The notes: generated from the sequence alone by a model not told the origin. A stretch of 13,316 bases of DNA from Candidatus Portnoybacteria bacterium CG_4_10_14_0_2_um_filter_44_20 (GCA_002792395.1 PFOG01000111.1:1-13316); one strand, 5' to 3'. Positions 6,094 through 12,726 are shown, counted from the stretch's first letter. A program made the numbers and translations.

Positions 6094-6435
6094 ATGGCAA
6101 AAGTTTTATTGATCAATCCGCCGTTCAATATCGTTAAGGCTAATTATGATAGCTCTGTTTCCGTGGGTTTGTTAAGTATCGCTACTCATTTAAAAAGCAA
6201 AGGTGTCGAAGTTAAAATAATTGACGGCGCGCGGCAAAAAGACTACGTGGATTTAATTAAGGAAGAGGTTAAGAATTGCGATTATGCCGGTCTTTCGGTG
6301 ATGACTACGCAAAGTCCGGGCGCCTTGAAAATCAGCCAGCTAATAAGAGACGTTAATCCGGGGTGCAAGATAATTTGGGGCGGCACGGCACCCGACCTTT
6401 TTCCCGGAACAGACTGCCAGTCATTCGTTAATTGA
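6094..6435 (+). CDS. N-terminal B12-binding-like domain of a frameshifted radical SAM protein
   Basis: 113 residues as read, ending at TGA 6433-6435. The sequence has the alpha/beta pattern of the cobalamin-binding domain that precedes many radical SAM cores: L-L-I-N-P-P-F, G-L-L-S-I-A-T-H-L-K, V-K-I-I-D-G, Y-A-G-L-S-V-M, and I-I-W-G-G-T-A-P-D-L-F-P. It lacks the D-x-H-x-x-G motif, as do many proteins of this class, so cobalamin would bind base-off without His ligation if at all. The last ten residues are out of frame: one base earlier the DNA reads F-P-E-Q-T-A-S-H-S-L-I-D-A-V-V-Y-G-E-G-E, the usual continuation, which joins the open frame at 6440. A clear Shine-Dalgarno GGGAG (6081-6085) lies 8 nt before the ATG. 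Removing one base gives one protein of 482 residues. Confidence 0.8.
   Translation: MAKVLLINPPFNIVKANYDSSVSVGLLSIATHLKSKGVEVKIIDGARQKDYVDLIKEEVKNCDYAGLSVMTTQSPGALKISQLIRDVNPGCKIIWGGTAPDLFPGTDCQSFVN
6398..6410 (+). other. Site of a one-base frameshift
   Basis: In the run C-TTTTT-CCC-GG (6397-6407) the upstream frame reads L-F-P-G-T-D, while the conserved continuation L-F-P-E-Q-T needs one T or C fewer. The two frames give a continuous family-like protein if joined here. It could be a sequencing or assembly error in a homopolymer, a real mutation, or +1 slippage at CCC-G. Confidence 0.8.
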
Positions 6436-6439
6436 TGCG

Positions 6440-7543
6440 GTGGTTTATGGCGAGGGCGAAGAAATTGTTTATGAATTGGCCACGGGCAAAGATTGGCCAG
6501 AAATTAACGGGATCGTTTTTAAAAGAGGCAGTCAAATTATTTCCAATCCGCCGCGCGAATTGCATGACCCAGCCAAAATGCCTTTATTCAATTGGGATTT
6601 GGTGCCGCGGGAGGTTTTATATAATTTGCGTTTAGTTCCGTCGCTTACTTCGCGCGGTTGTCCGCATCGCTGCACCTTTTGCATTAACGCCATTTTAAAA
6701 AATAAATGGCGGGCCAGAACGACAGAGCAGGTTCTGGAAGATCTGAGAGTAATTAAAAACGCCGACTATTTTCGGGGTAAAAAAGTAAGATTCTGGGACG
6801 AAAACTTTTTTGTCGATATTAGCCGGGCCCGAGCGATAATTGAGGGAATGATCAAAAACGATCTGATCGTTTCCTGGGAAACGACCGTCAGGGCCAGCTA
6901 TGTCAAGGAGGGGATGATTGATGATGATTTTTTTGCAAAACTAAAGCAGTCCGGCTGTTATTTGCTGTCTTTCGGCGCTGAGTCCGGCAGTTCGGCGATA
7001 CTAAAGAAAATTCAGAAAGATATTACAGCCGAGGAGATTCTGTATTCTGCCAAGCAATGCCTGAAATATGATATTATTCCGCAGTATTCCTTTATGGTTG
7101 GTTTGCCGGGAGAGACGCGAGAGGACATGTTTATGACCTTAGATTTGATCGATAAGTTGGTCAAATTAAGCGATAAAGTGCAGATTCTGGGACCGCAGGC
7201 CTTCAGGCCTTATCCCGGCTCGCCTTTGTATGAAGAGTGCAAAGAAGCCGGTTGGCGGGAGCCGCGATCTTTAGAAGAATGGGCGCGTTTGATCGAAGAT
7301 GAATTGAATTATCTTTCGGTGAAAAATTTTCCGTGGGTTAAGGAGAAGGACTTTGTTGAATCAATGGAGGCCTATGTGCGCTTCGGCGCCCACAGTATTA
7401 AAAATGCCATGGGTTCGTCGGTCAAGGCGCAGACGATTTTTAAACTCTGCTTTATTTTATTGTGCCGCTTGCGTTGGAAATTAAGGTTCTTCAGGTGGCC
7501 GATAGATTATAAATTAGCCAAAAGAGCGATAACGAAGCAATAG
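6440..7543 (+). CDS. Radical SAM domain of the frameshifted B12-binding-type protein
   Basis: 367 residues counted from an in-frame GTG, which is probably not a real start because coding similarity continues upstream (I-D-A-V-V-Y-G-E-G-E-E) and no ribosome site precedes it. The [4Fe-4S] motif C-P-H-R-C-T-F-C supplies Cys74, Cys78 and Cys81. Other core strands are D-E-N-F-F-V-D, W-E-T-T-V-R-A, the glycine-rich S-F-G-A-E-S-G-S and Y-S-F-M-V-G-L-P-G-E-T. A C-terminal region has Y-P-G-S-P-L-Y and S-L-E-E-W, shared with the second radical SAM protein at 11036. Such enzymes cleave S-adenosylmethionine to a radical and, with cobalamin, often methylate or rearrange unactivated carbons; the substrate here is unknown, perhaps a glycan or lipid given the neighbours. 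Two terminators follow the stop. Confidence 0.85.
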   Translation: MVYGEGEEIVYELATGKDWPEINGIVFKRGSQIISNPPRELHDPAKMPLFNWDLVPREVLYNLRLVPSLTSRGCPHRCTFCINAILKNKWRARTTEQVLEDLRVIKNADYFRGKKVRFWDENFFVDISRARAIIEGMIKNDLIVSWETTVRASYVKEGMIDDDFFAKLKQSGCYLLSFGAESGSSAILKKIQKDITAEEILYSAKQCLKYDIIPQYSFMVGLPGETREDMFMTLDLIDKLVKLSDKVQILGPQAFRPYPGSPLYEECKEAGWREPRSLEEWARLIEDELNYLSVKNFPWVKEKDFVESMEAYVRFGAHSIKNAMGSSVKAQTIFKLCFILLCRLRWKLRFFRWPIDYKLAKRAITKQ

Positions 7544-7546
7544 TCC

Positions 7547-7576
7547 AGTCCGAGATACGATCTCGGACTATTATTT
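7547..7576 (+). terminator. Terminator after the first radical SAM gene
   Basis: AGTCCGAGAT-ACG-ATCTCGGACT (7547-7569) is a perfect 10-bp stem followed by ATTATTTT, starting 3 bp after the TAG stop. Confidence 0.75.
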
Positions 7577-7580
7577 TAGC

Positions 7581-7608
7581 GCGGCGTTTGACAAACGCGG
7601 CTTTTTTT
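7581..7608 (+). terminator. Second, GC-rich terminator with T7 tail
   Basis: GCGTTTG / CAAACGC (7584-7598), extended by an outer GC pair at 7581-7582 and 7600-7601, followed by seven T residues (7602-7608). It forms a tandem terminator with the preceding hairpin, insulating the transporter gene. A TTGACA (7588-7593) overlapping the stem could be a -35 box, but a -10 at suitable spacing is not convincing. Confidence 0.8.
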
Positions 7609-7670
7609 GTCAGTATATGCCCAAAGTGAGTAGCTTGAAAATTGAATAAAAAACGCGAAAAGGAGAGGCT

Positions 7671-9311
7671 ATGGAAGCGCCTGTTTCGTTGAATGGCGAA
7701 GAAAAAAAAGAATTAGTTATCAAGCGCCTTTGCCGGTTTTTTGTCATTATCTACGCGGTTCAGGGATTGTCGCAGAGCGGCATCTCTGGTTTATTTTCTT
7801 TGCCGGTTAGTTTGATGCTGAAGAATCAGATGCATTTCGACCAGGCGCAGTTGGCCTATTTCGCCGGGTTGGTGATGATTCCTTGGGCGATAAAGCCGCT
7901 CTATGGTTTATTGTCAGACTTTGTGCCGATTTTTGGCTGGCGGCGGCGGAGCTGGTTTGTTATTGCAGCCGGTTTAGTGATGTCTTCCGCCCTGTATCTG
8001 GCTAACTTTTGCAATTTTGCCTACGGCCAACTTTTGTTTTGCTTGACCGCTACCGCATTAGGTATCGCTTTTTGCGATGTGCTTTGCGACGCGGTAATGG
8101 TGGAGAACGGAAAGCGTTTTGACCTGGTACATAAATTCCAGGGCATCCAATGGAAGGCTTTGTATGTTGCTTCAATTTTCTCTGGTATTGGCGGCGGGTT
8201 AATCGCGAAATATTTTAATTACAGCCAAACGTTCTGGCTGATGGCTTTTCTGCCCCTGATTATTTTCTTGGCCGCCGTGTTTTTTGTTCCGGAGAAAAGA
8301 TACCAGTATCGGGAAACGGCGGGCGAGTCGGAAATGAAGTCGTTGGTGACCAGAAAGGACGTGACGGTTACCGTCGTTGCCTTCTTGGGCGCCGCTCTTC
8401 TATTGTTTTGGCTGAATGCCCAATTTTTCGGCCTGGAAATCCTGAAGTTTATAACGATAGTTGCGCCTTTTCTAATCCTGGGCTCTTTGACTTATTTGTT
8501 CAAATCGTCCATCGACAAAAAAGTCATCTTTTGCATGATTTTTCTGTTTTGGTGGGACTGGGCTTTATTTTTAAGTTCGGCGCCATTTCTGTATTATCAG
8601 CTTGACACACTCGGTTTTTCCGAGATTTTTCTGGGTACGTTAGGGACATTGTTCAGTGTTGGAGCGGCTTTCGGCTCATGCCTTTTTGCCGCCATCGCGA
8701 AGAAAAGACTTGTTTGGGGAAAGCGTGTGCTGGTGGATTTGAGCCTTGAAAAAATGCTTTTTTACGCCTTGATCATCGGCATAGCGACGATTTTGGCCAA
8801 CTTTCTGCTGATTGGTGTAAAGTCGGCGATTGTTTTGAATCTTGGTACCGGCTTGGTTTTTCTTTTGGCTAATCTAACGATTCTGGTTATCGCGGCCAAA
8901 TTCTGTCCGCCGCGGATAGAGGGGACATTTTTTGCTCTTTTGATGGCGGTAGTCAACTTGGGCTCCAGCATGTCTGCGCTTGCGTCTGGCTGGCTATATA
9001 AGACTTTTGTTGGTCTGGCGCCCATCAAGTTAGCGGACAACTTTTGGGCAAGATTTTTAGTCTGGATCGGTTGGCCGACTCAGCACGCGCAGGCGGGAGT
9101 CAAGTTTGACATCTTCGCTCAATATTACGCTATCGGCTGGCTGACCATCATTTCCCTTTGCGTTTTCTCTTTGTATTTCGTGGTTCTTCCTTATTTTTCG
9201 CGGATGATTCGGGAAGACAAAGAGCTGGAGAAATTAGATATTCATCCTCGCGTGCTGGTGTCGCGGATCGGGGAAGGGGTAAAAGCAATAAAGGTGAGAT
9301 TATTGAAATAA
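7671..9311 (+). CDS. MFS transporter of the BT1 / folate-biopterin transporter family
   Basis: 546 residues with about twelve hydrophobic segments and a Lys/Glu-rich cytoplasmic N-terminus. The first half carries the family signature: Q-G-L-S-Q-S-G-I (31-38), P-W-A-I-K-P-L-Y-G-L-L-S-D (71-83), G-W-R-R-R-S-W (89-95), then D-V-L-C-D-A-V-M-V-E-N-G (136-147), matching the 'PWxIKPLYGxxSD ... RRxxY ... DxxxDAxxxE' pattern of BT1 proteins. Known members move folates, biopterin or S-adenosylmethionine in protozoa, plants and cyanobacteria; bacterial substrates are mostly unassigned. A link to the neighbouring SAM- and cobalamin-type enzymes is tempting but unsupported. The ATG is backed by a strong Shine-Dalgarno AGGAGAGG (7661-7668). 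Terminators on both sides make it a single-gene unit. The C-terminus after the last segment is basic and cytoplasmic. Confidence 0.85.
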   Translation: MEAPVSLNGEEKKELVIKRLCRFFVIIYAVQGLSQSGISGLFSLPVSLMLKNQMHFDQAQLAYFAGLVMIPWAIKPLYGLLSDFVPIFGWRRRSWFVIAAGLVMSSALYLANFCNFAYGQLLFCLTATALGIAFCDVLCDAVMVENGKRFDLVHKFQGIQWKALYVASIFSGIGGGLIAKYFNYSQTFWLMAFLPLIIFLAAVFFVPEKRYQYRETAGESEMKSLVTRKDVTVTVVAFLGAALLLFWLNAQFFGLEILKFITIVAPFLILGSLTYLFKSSIDKKVIFCMIFLFWWDWALFLSSAPFLYYQLDTLGFSEIFLGTLGTLFSVGAAFGSCLFAAIAKKRLVWGKRVLVDLSLEKMLFYALIIGIATILANFLLIGVKSAIVLNLGTGLVFLLANLTILVIAAKFCPPRIEGTFFALLMAVVNLGSSMSALASGWLYKTFVGLAPIKLADNFWARFLVWIGWPTQHAQAGVKFDIFAQYYAIGWLTIISLCVFSLYFVVLPYFSRMIREDKELEKLDIHPRVLVSRIGEGVKAIKVRLLK

Positions 9312-9355
9312 TCGCGGCGAACTTATTGGGTAAGTCGCGAACAGTCTATTGAAAC

Positions 9356-9380
9356 GAGGGCCCTTCGACCCTCTTTTTTT
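9356..9380 (+). terminator. Terminator after the transporter gene
   Basis: GAGGG (9356-9360) pairs with CCCTC (9369-9373) across an 8-nt loop, followed by seven T residues (9374-9380). It lies 45 bp after the stop. Confidence 0.75.
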
Positions 9381-9406
9381 AATTTGATTTACGCTCGTAA
9401 ATATTA

Positions 9407-9434
9407 CGAGAACGGTTCTCGAGAACCGTTCTAC
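9407..9434. repeat. Third site of the CGAGAACSGTTCTCG palindrome, inverted pair
   Basis: A full copy at 9407-9421 overlaps an opposite-strand copy at 9420-9434 whose last two bases differ (ending AC). The central 24 bp (9409-9432) are perfectly self-complementary. As at 4660, the pair follows a T-run terminator and precedes a glycosyltransferase gene. A further stem CTATTTT / AAAATAG (9438-9463) lies just downstream. Confidence 0.8.
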
Positions 9435-9576
9435 TTGCTATTTTGAACGATCGTCTAAAATAGTAAATGAACGAGTAGGAGTGGCGATAAGAATGGCAAG
9501 ATGCCTGTGTTTAATTTACGGAGCGGCTTTTCTGTGTTATGGTGAGGACGGAGTATCTAATACGGAGTATCTGATT

Positions 9577-10818
9577 ATGAAAATTCTAAATATCAGCTTG
9601 GATAAAAAACTTTTCGAAGCCGGCTCTCGGGTTGAGGAGCGGGTTTTAGAATATGCTGAAATTTTTGACCGGTTCGATATTTTGGTTCTTTGCGGCGTTG
9701 GCCACGAAAAAAAAGAATTTAAAAAAATTGTAATTTGGCCGACTAATTCAAAAAATAAACTGCGCTATCTTCTCGACGCTCTTCGATTGGGCGGCGAGAT
9801 GATTAAAAAATATGGCTGTGATTTAATTAGTGTCCAGGAGCCGTTTGAGACCGGTTTTATCGGTTGGCGGCTGGCTCGAAAATACGGGTTGAAATTTCAG
9901 GTTCAGTTGCATGGCGATTTCTTTGGTTCCCCATATTTCAGAAAGGAAAGTCTTTTGAATAGATTTAGATATTATCTTGGAAGGTTTATTATCGGGCGGG
10001 CTGATGGAATTCGAGCGGTTAGCGAGCGGATAAAAAAGAGCCTACTGGAGATGGGAATAAAAGAAGAGAAAATATCGGTGGTGCCGATTTACGTAGAGGT
10101 TAAGTCACTCTCAATTCGTCATGCTGAACTTGTTTCAGCATCTCATGAGATCCCGAAACAAGCTTGCCCCGTAAAGATTCTGAACCAAGTTCAGAATGAC
10201 ATATGCGGGGTTCGGGATGACACTTTTGGGGTTCAGCGTGACGGCGTCAAGGGCAAAAAATTCATTTTTTTGACCGTGGGGCGGCTGGTGGCAGTGAAGA
10301 ATATTAAAATGCAGATTAAAGCGATGGCGGAGGTTGTGAAGAAATATCCGGAGGCGGAGCTGTGGATCGTGGGGGAGGGCAACGAAAAGGAAAAATTAAA
10401 ATTGAAAATTGAAAATTGTCACCCTATGGGTGACCACTCGCAGGGTGGGAAATTGCAAAATTATGTCAAACTGTATGGCTGGCACAATGATCTGGATGAA
10501 TTCTATCAGAAAGCAGACGTGTTTTTGTTGACCTCTAACTATGAGGGTTGGGGGTTGGCCGCGGTTGAGGCGGCAAGTTTTGGCTTGCCGATTATTATGA
10601 CTGATGTTGGCTGTGCCGGCGAGGTTATTGTAGACGAAAAAAGCGGCCTTGTTGTTCCGGTGGGCGACAGCGAAAAATTGGCGGAAAATATGCTAAAATT
10701 AGTATCAGATGAGAATTTAAGGAAAAGGTTGGGCGAAGAAGCGAAAAATACTGTTTTGGGATTGCCGAATAAAGAAAAAAATTTGGAGATGTATAAGGAA
10801 GCGTGCGAAAAAACATAA
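9577..10818 (+). CDS. GT4-family glycosyltransferase with two in-frame repeat insertions
   Basis: 413 residues from ATG 9577. The frame stays open upstream to a GTG at 9481, but that extension is Cys-rich and unlike the family; ATG 9577 starts directly on the first strand (M-K-I-L-N-I-S) with GGAG at 9564-9567. Acceptor domain: E-A-G-S-R-V-E-E-R, Q-E-P-F-E-T-G-F-I-G, Q-L-H-G-D-F-F-G-S and R-A-V-S-E-R-I-K. Donor domain: T-V-G-R-L-V-A-V-K-N, W-I-V-G-E-G-N-E-K-E, L-Y-G-W and E323/E331 in E-G-W-G-L-A-A-V-E, followed by G-L-P-I-I-M-T-D-V-G. Two foreign stretches match palindromic DNA: about 181-222 (H-A-E-L-V-S-A-S ... V-Q-R-D-G) in the inter-domain linker, and about 282-291 (M-G-D-H-S-Q-G-G-K) after the V-G-E-G strand and helix. 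Both avoid the catalytic motifs. Sugar specificity is unknown. Confidence 0.88.
   Translation: MKILNISLDKKLFEAGSRVEERVLEYAEIFDRFDILVLCGVGHEKKEFKKIVIWPTNSKNKLRYLLDALRLGGEMIKKYGCDLISVQEPFETGFIGWRLARKYGLKFQVQLHGDFFGSPYFRKESLLNRFRYYLGRFIIGRADGIRAVSERIKKSLLEMGIKEEKISVVPIYVEVKSLSIRHAELVSASHEIPKQACPVKILNQVQNDICGVRDDTFGVQRDGVKGKKFIFLTVGRLVAVKNIKMQIKAMAEVVKKYPEAELWIVGEGNEKEKLKLKIENCHPMGDHSQGGKLQNYVKLYGWHNDLDEFYQKADVFLLTSNYEGWGLAAVEAASFGLPIIMTDVGCAGEVIVDEKSGLVVPVGDSEKLAENMLKLVSDENLRKRLGEEAKNTVLGLPNKEKNLEMYKEACEKT
10118..10242. repeat. GTCAT-ended palindromic element inserted in a glycosyltransferase linker
   Basis: Starts GTCATGCTGAACTTG (10118). The inverted mate CAAGTTCAGAATGAC ends at 10200 (14 of 15 match). 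Nested inside are CTTGTTTC / GAAACAAG (10129-10136, 10155-10162) and the 12-bp palindrome ATCTCATGAGAT (10140-10151). Two more partial ends follow (GGGATGAC to 10221, CAGCGTGAC to 10242), suggesting a composite or repeated insertion. The peptide H-A-E-L-V-S-A-S is one I recall as a frequent translation of such repeats. Confidence 0.75.
10419..10448. repeat. Second twin-hairpin element, encoding M-G-D-H-S-Q-G-G-K
   Basis: TCACCC-TAT-GGGTGA (10419-10433) followed by CCACTC-GCA-GGGTGG (10434-10448, one T:G pair). It has the same two-hairpin plan, reading frame and downstream K-x-Q-N codons as 4076-4104. Loop and stem differ between copies while pairing is kept, which suggests structure matters or diverged together. 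Confidence 0.75.
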
Positions 10819-10876
10819 TGCGAAAAACCCGAACCGATATGCTAAATATGCGAACGATGAATTTAACGCTAATTAA

Positions 10877-10966
10877 GCGTGAGCGTTCCGCTCACAATTA
10901 AGCATAGCTTGCGTGAGCGTTCCGCTCACAATTAAGCATAGCTTGCGTGAGCGTTCCGCTCACAAT
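10877..10966. repeat. 34-bp tandem repeat, about 2.6 copies, each with a hairpin
   Basis: Units start at 10877, 10911 and 10945; the third is cut after 22 bp. Copies are identical over the shared length. Each contains GTGAGCG-TTC-CGCTCAC, a 7-bp stem. The intervening 15 bp are the same in each copy, so this is not a CRISPR array. ATGCGAA motifs (10818-10824, 10848-10854) lie to the left and TTCGCAT motifs to the right, so the whole 217-bp gap has a loose inverted layout. Confidence 0.85.
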
Positions 10967-10984
10967 AACATGAAAGAGTATTTG

Positions 10985-11021
10985 TTCGTAATTTTCGCAT
11001 AGGTTTTCGCATAATTCGCAT
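10985..11021 (+). promoter_or_regulatory. TTCGCAT repeat cluster upstream of the second radical SAM gene
   Basis: TTCGTA (10985), then TTCGCAT at 10994, 11006 and 11015, ending 14 bp before the ATG. The same ordered set (TTCGTA, TTCGCATAG, TTTTCGCA, TTCGCATTAT) lies directly upstream of the gene starting at 13129. Shared position before two starts suggests a regulatory role or a repeat family; neither is shown. Confidence 0.45.
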
Positions 11022-11035
11022 TATATTTACGTATC

Positions 11036-12634
11036 ATGAATAAAATCATCTTAGTTCAGCCGGAGAATGGCCTGAATGAAACGATTTATGCGCCGTTAGG
11101 TTTGATTAGTTTGGCGGCTTATGTGCGGAACGATTTTGAGGTTAAGATCGTTGATTTACGGTTGGAAAAACTAAGAAGTCTCTATAAAATTGTTGAAAGC
11201 CAGCAGCCATTGGCCGTCGGCTTTTCGATGCTGACCGGCAGCTGTATCAAGCAGATCATTGAAGCGGCTAAAGAAATTAAGAAGATCAATCCTGAAATAA
11301 AAATTATTGTCGGCGGTATTCATCCGACTTTTTTTCCAGAACAGACTATAAAAAATTCCGCTATAGATTTTGTTGTAATTAATGAAGGGGAAAAGACGCT
11401 TTTGGATCTGTTGCGGGCGATCGAAAAACAAATCCTCCCCTCCTCAGATGAGGAGGGGAACAGAAGGGGAGGTGCTGATGGAAATAACAACATCACCCCC
11501 TCCGACTCCCCCTCAACTGAGGAGGAGAGGCAAGAGAGATTCTTTTCGGGTGCGGTGGGTGCAAGACGAGATTTTTCCGAAATCTCCGGCCTTGCTTGGA
11601 AGGGCGAAGACGGCCGACCGCATATTAACAAAACCACTACCGAGTTTCTCGATATGAACACCTTGCCGATGCCAGCCTGGGACTTAATTAACGTGGAAAG
11701 ATACAGCAATGGTTTATCGCGGAATCCGGGGGAAAGGGTGATAGATTTTTATACCAGCAAAGGGTGTCCGTATCCTTGCGCCTTTTGCTACAATTTGAAT
11801 TTTAATAGAAGAAAGTGGCGGGCCAAGAGCGCGGAAAAAGCCTTTGAGGAACTCGAATTTCTTCATAATAAATATGGCATCAATTATTTTATTATCCACG
11901 ACGATAATTTTGTGGTTGATAAGGAGCGCGCTCTGAAATTTGCCCAGTTGATCATCGATAAGGGTCTGAAAATTCAATACTCGGTTGATTCGAGAGTTGA
12001 TTATTTCGAAGAAGAGTTCTTCGGCAAGCTGAAAGAAAGTGGCATGTGTGAATTGCGGGTCGGCTGCGAGAGCGGTTCAAACCGGATCCTGAAAGACATT
12101 ATTCAGAAGGGAATTACCGCCGAGCAAACGCTTAAGGCGGTTGAAGTCGCCAGAAAGCTCGATTTGAAGCTGATACTTTCTTTTGTTATTGGCTGGCCGA
12201 CGGAAACGATAGGGGAAAGGCAGCAGACCATTAATTTGATCCTTAAAATTCAGAAAATCCATCCGAAGGCGGCTATTTATCCTTTATGGATTTACATTCC
12301 CTACCCGGGAACGCCATTGTTCGATAAGGCGGTGGAAATGGGATTTAAACAGCCGCAAAGCCTGGAGGAATGGGGAAATTATTTTTGGGGCAAGGCGCAC
12401 ATTCCTTGGCTTAAAAATCCCGAAGAATACGAACTCATTCATGCTTTAAGTCCTTTTGCCTGGTACAACAAGAAGCTGGTTAGCCTTAAAAATAAATCTT
12501 TAAAGAATGTCGTTAGGCATCTGGCGATAAAGTTTTTTCGGCCATTGGTACTTTTCCGGTTTAAGCATAATTTCTGGAAGTTTCCGCTAGACGCAAAAAT
12601 AATTGTGTTTTTGAAAAAAATGGCGGGGAAATAA
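11036..12634 (+). CDS. B12-binding-type radical SAM protein with an in-frame repeat insertion
   Basis: 532 residues. N-terminal cobalamin-binding-like domain (about 1-200): I-I-L-V-Q-P-E, P-L-G-L-I-S-L-A-A-Y, V-K-I-V-D-L-R, G-F-S-M-L-T-G-S (an S-x-L motif), I-V-G-G-I-H-P-T-F-F-P-E-Q-T and V-I-N-E-G-E. D-x-H-x-x-G is absent. Residues about 132-182, rich in Ser, Glu, Gly and Asn, match palindromic DNA at 11437-11522 and separate the Rossmann domain from the strand S-G-L-A-W-K-G. Radical SAM core: C-P-Y-P-C-A-F-C (Cys244, Cys248, Cys251), H-D-D-N-F-V-V-D, V-G-C-E-S-G-S and F-V-I-G-W-P-T-E-T. The C-terminal Y-P-G-T-P-L-F and S-L-E-E-W are shared with the protein at 6440, so the two are paralogues. 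The substrate is unknown; glycan or lipid modification is a guess from context. No Shine-Dalgarno is visible. Confidence 0.88.
   Translation: MNKIILVQPENGLNETIYAPLGLISLAAYVRNDFEVKIVDLRLEKLRSLYKIVESQQPLAVGFSMLTGSCIKQIIEAAKEIKKINPEIKIIVGGIHPTFFPEQTIKNSAIDFVVINEGEKTLLDLLRAIEKQILPSSDEEGNRRGGADGNNNITPSDSPSTEEERQERFFSGAVGARRDFSEISGLAWKGEDGRPHINKTTTEFLDMNTLPMPAWDLINVERYSNGLSRNPGERVIDFYTSKGCPYPCAFCYNLNFNRRKWRAKSAEKAFEELEFLHNKYGINYFIIHDDNFVVDKERALKFAQLIIDKGLKIQYSVDSRVDYFEEEFFGKLKESGMCELRVGCESGSNRILKDIIQKGITAEQTLKAVEVARKLDLKLILSFVIGWPTETIGERQQTINLILKIQKIHPKAAIYPLWIYIPYPGTPLFDKAVEMGFKQPQSLEEWGNYFWGKAHIPWLKNPEEYELIHALSPFAWYNKKLVSLKNKSLKNVVRHLAIKFFRPLVLFRFKHNFWKFPLDAKIIVFLKKMAGK
11437..11522. repeat. CCTCC-type palindromic element inserted in frame in a radical SAM gene
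   Basis: CCCCTCCTCA (11437-11446) pairs perfectly with TGAGGAGGGG (11449-11458). About 50 bp later CCTCA-AC-TGAGG (11511-11522) gives a second hairpin, extendable to 8 of 9 pairs with an outer mismatch. GGGGAGGTG and CACCCCCTCC between them are also roughly inverted. The hairpin at 1027-1047 is the same general type. Confidence 0.65.
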
Positions 12635-12692
12635 ATAAATATAATGCTAAAAAGCGCAGAATAAACACGATAAACAACAAGACAAACAAATT

Positions 12693-12722
12693 GTCATTCT
12701 GAGCGAAGCGAAGAATCTCACG
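12693..12722 (+). repeat. Left inverted repeat of the GIY-YIG cassette
   Basis: Starts GTCATTCTGAGCGAAG and continues to TCTCACG. ATTCT and AGAAT inside it form a hairpin stem. It ends 4 bp before the nuclease ATG, so it replaces the usual ribosome-binding region. Confidence 0.85.
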
Positions 12723-12726
12723 AGCT

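Noticed and set aside
9481..9576. GTG-started 32-residue extension of the glycosyltransferase
   Set aside because: The extension is Cys-rich and not family-like, while ATG 9577 begins directly at the first strand and has a GGAG upstream.
10877..10966. CRISPR array
   Set aside because: The units are whole 34-bp tandem copies; the stretch between hairpins is identical each time, so there are no distinct spacers, and no cas gene is present.
10877..10966. lac-operator-like sequence (GTGAGCG/CGCTCAC with flanking AATT on one side)
   Set aside because: The resemblance comes from a simple 7-bp inverted repeat with a 3-bp centre; there is no LacI-type gene or lac-type operon nearby.
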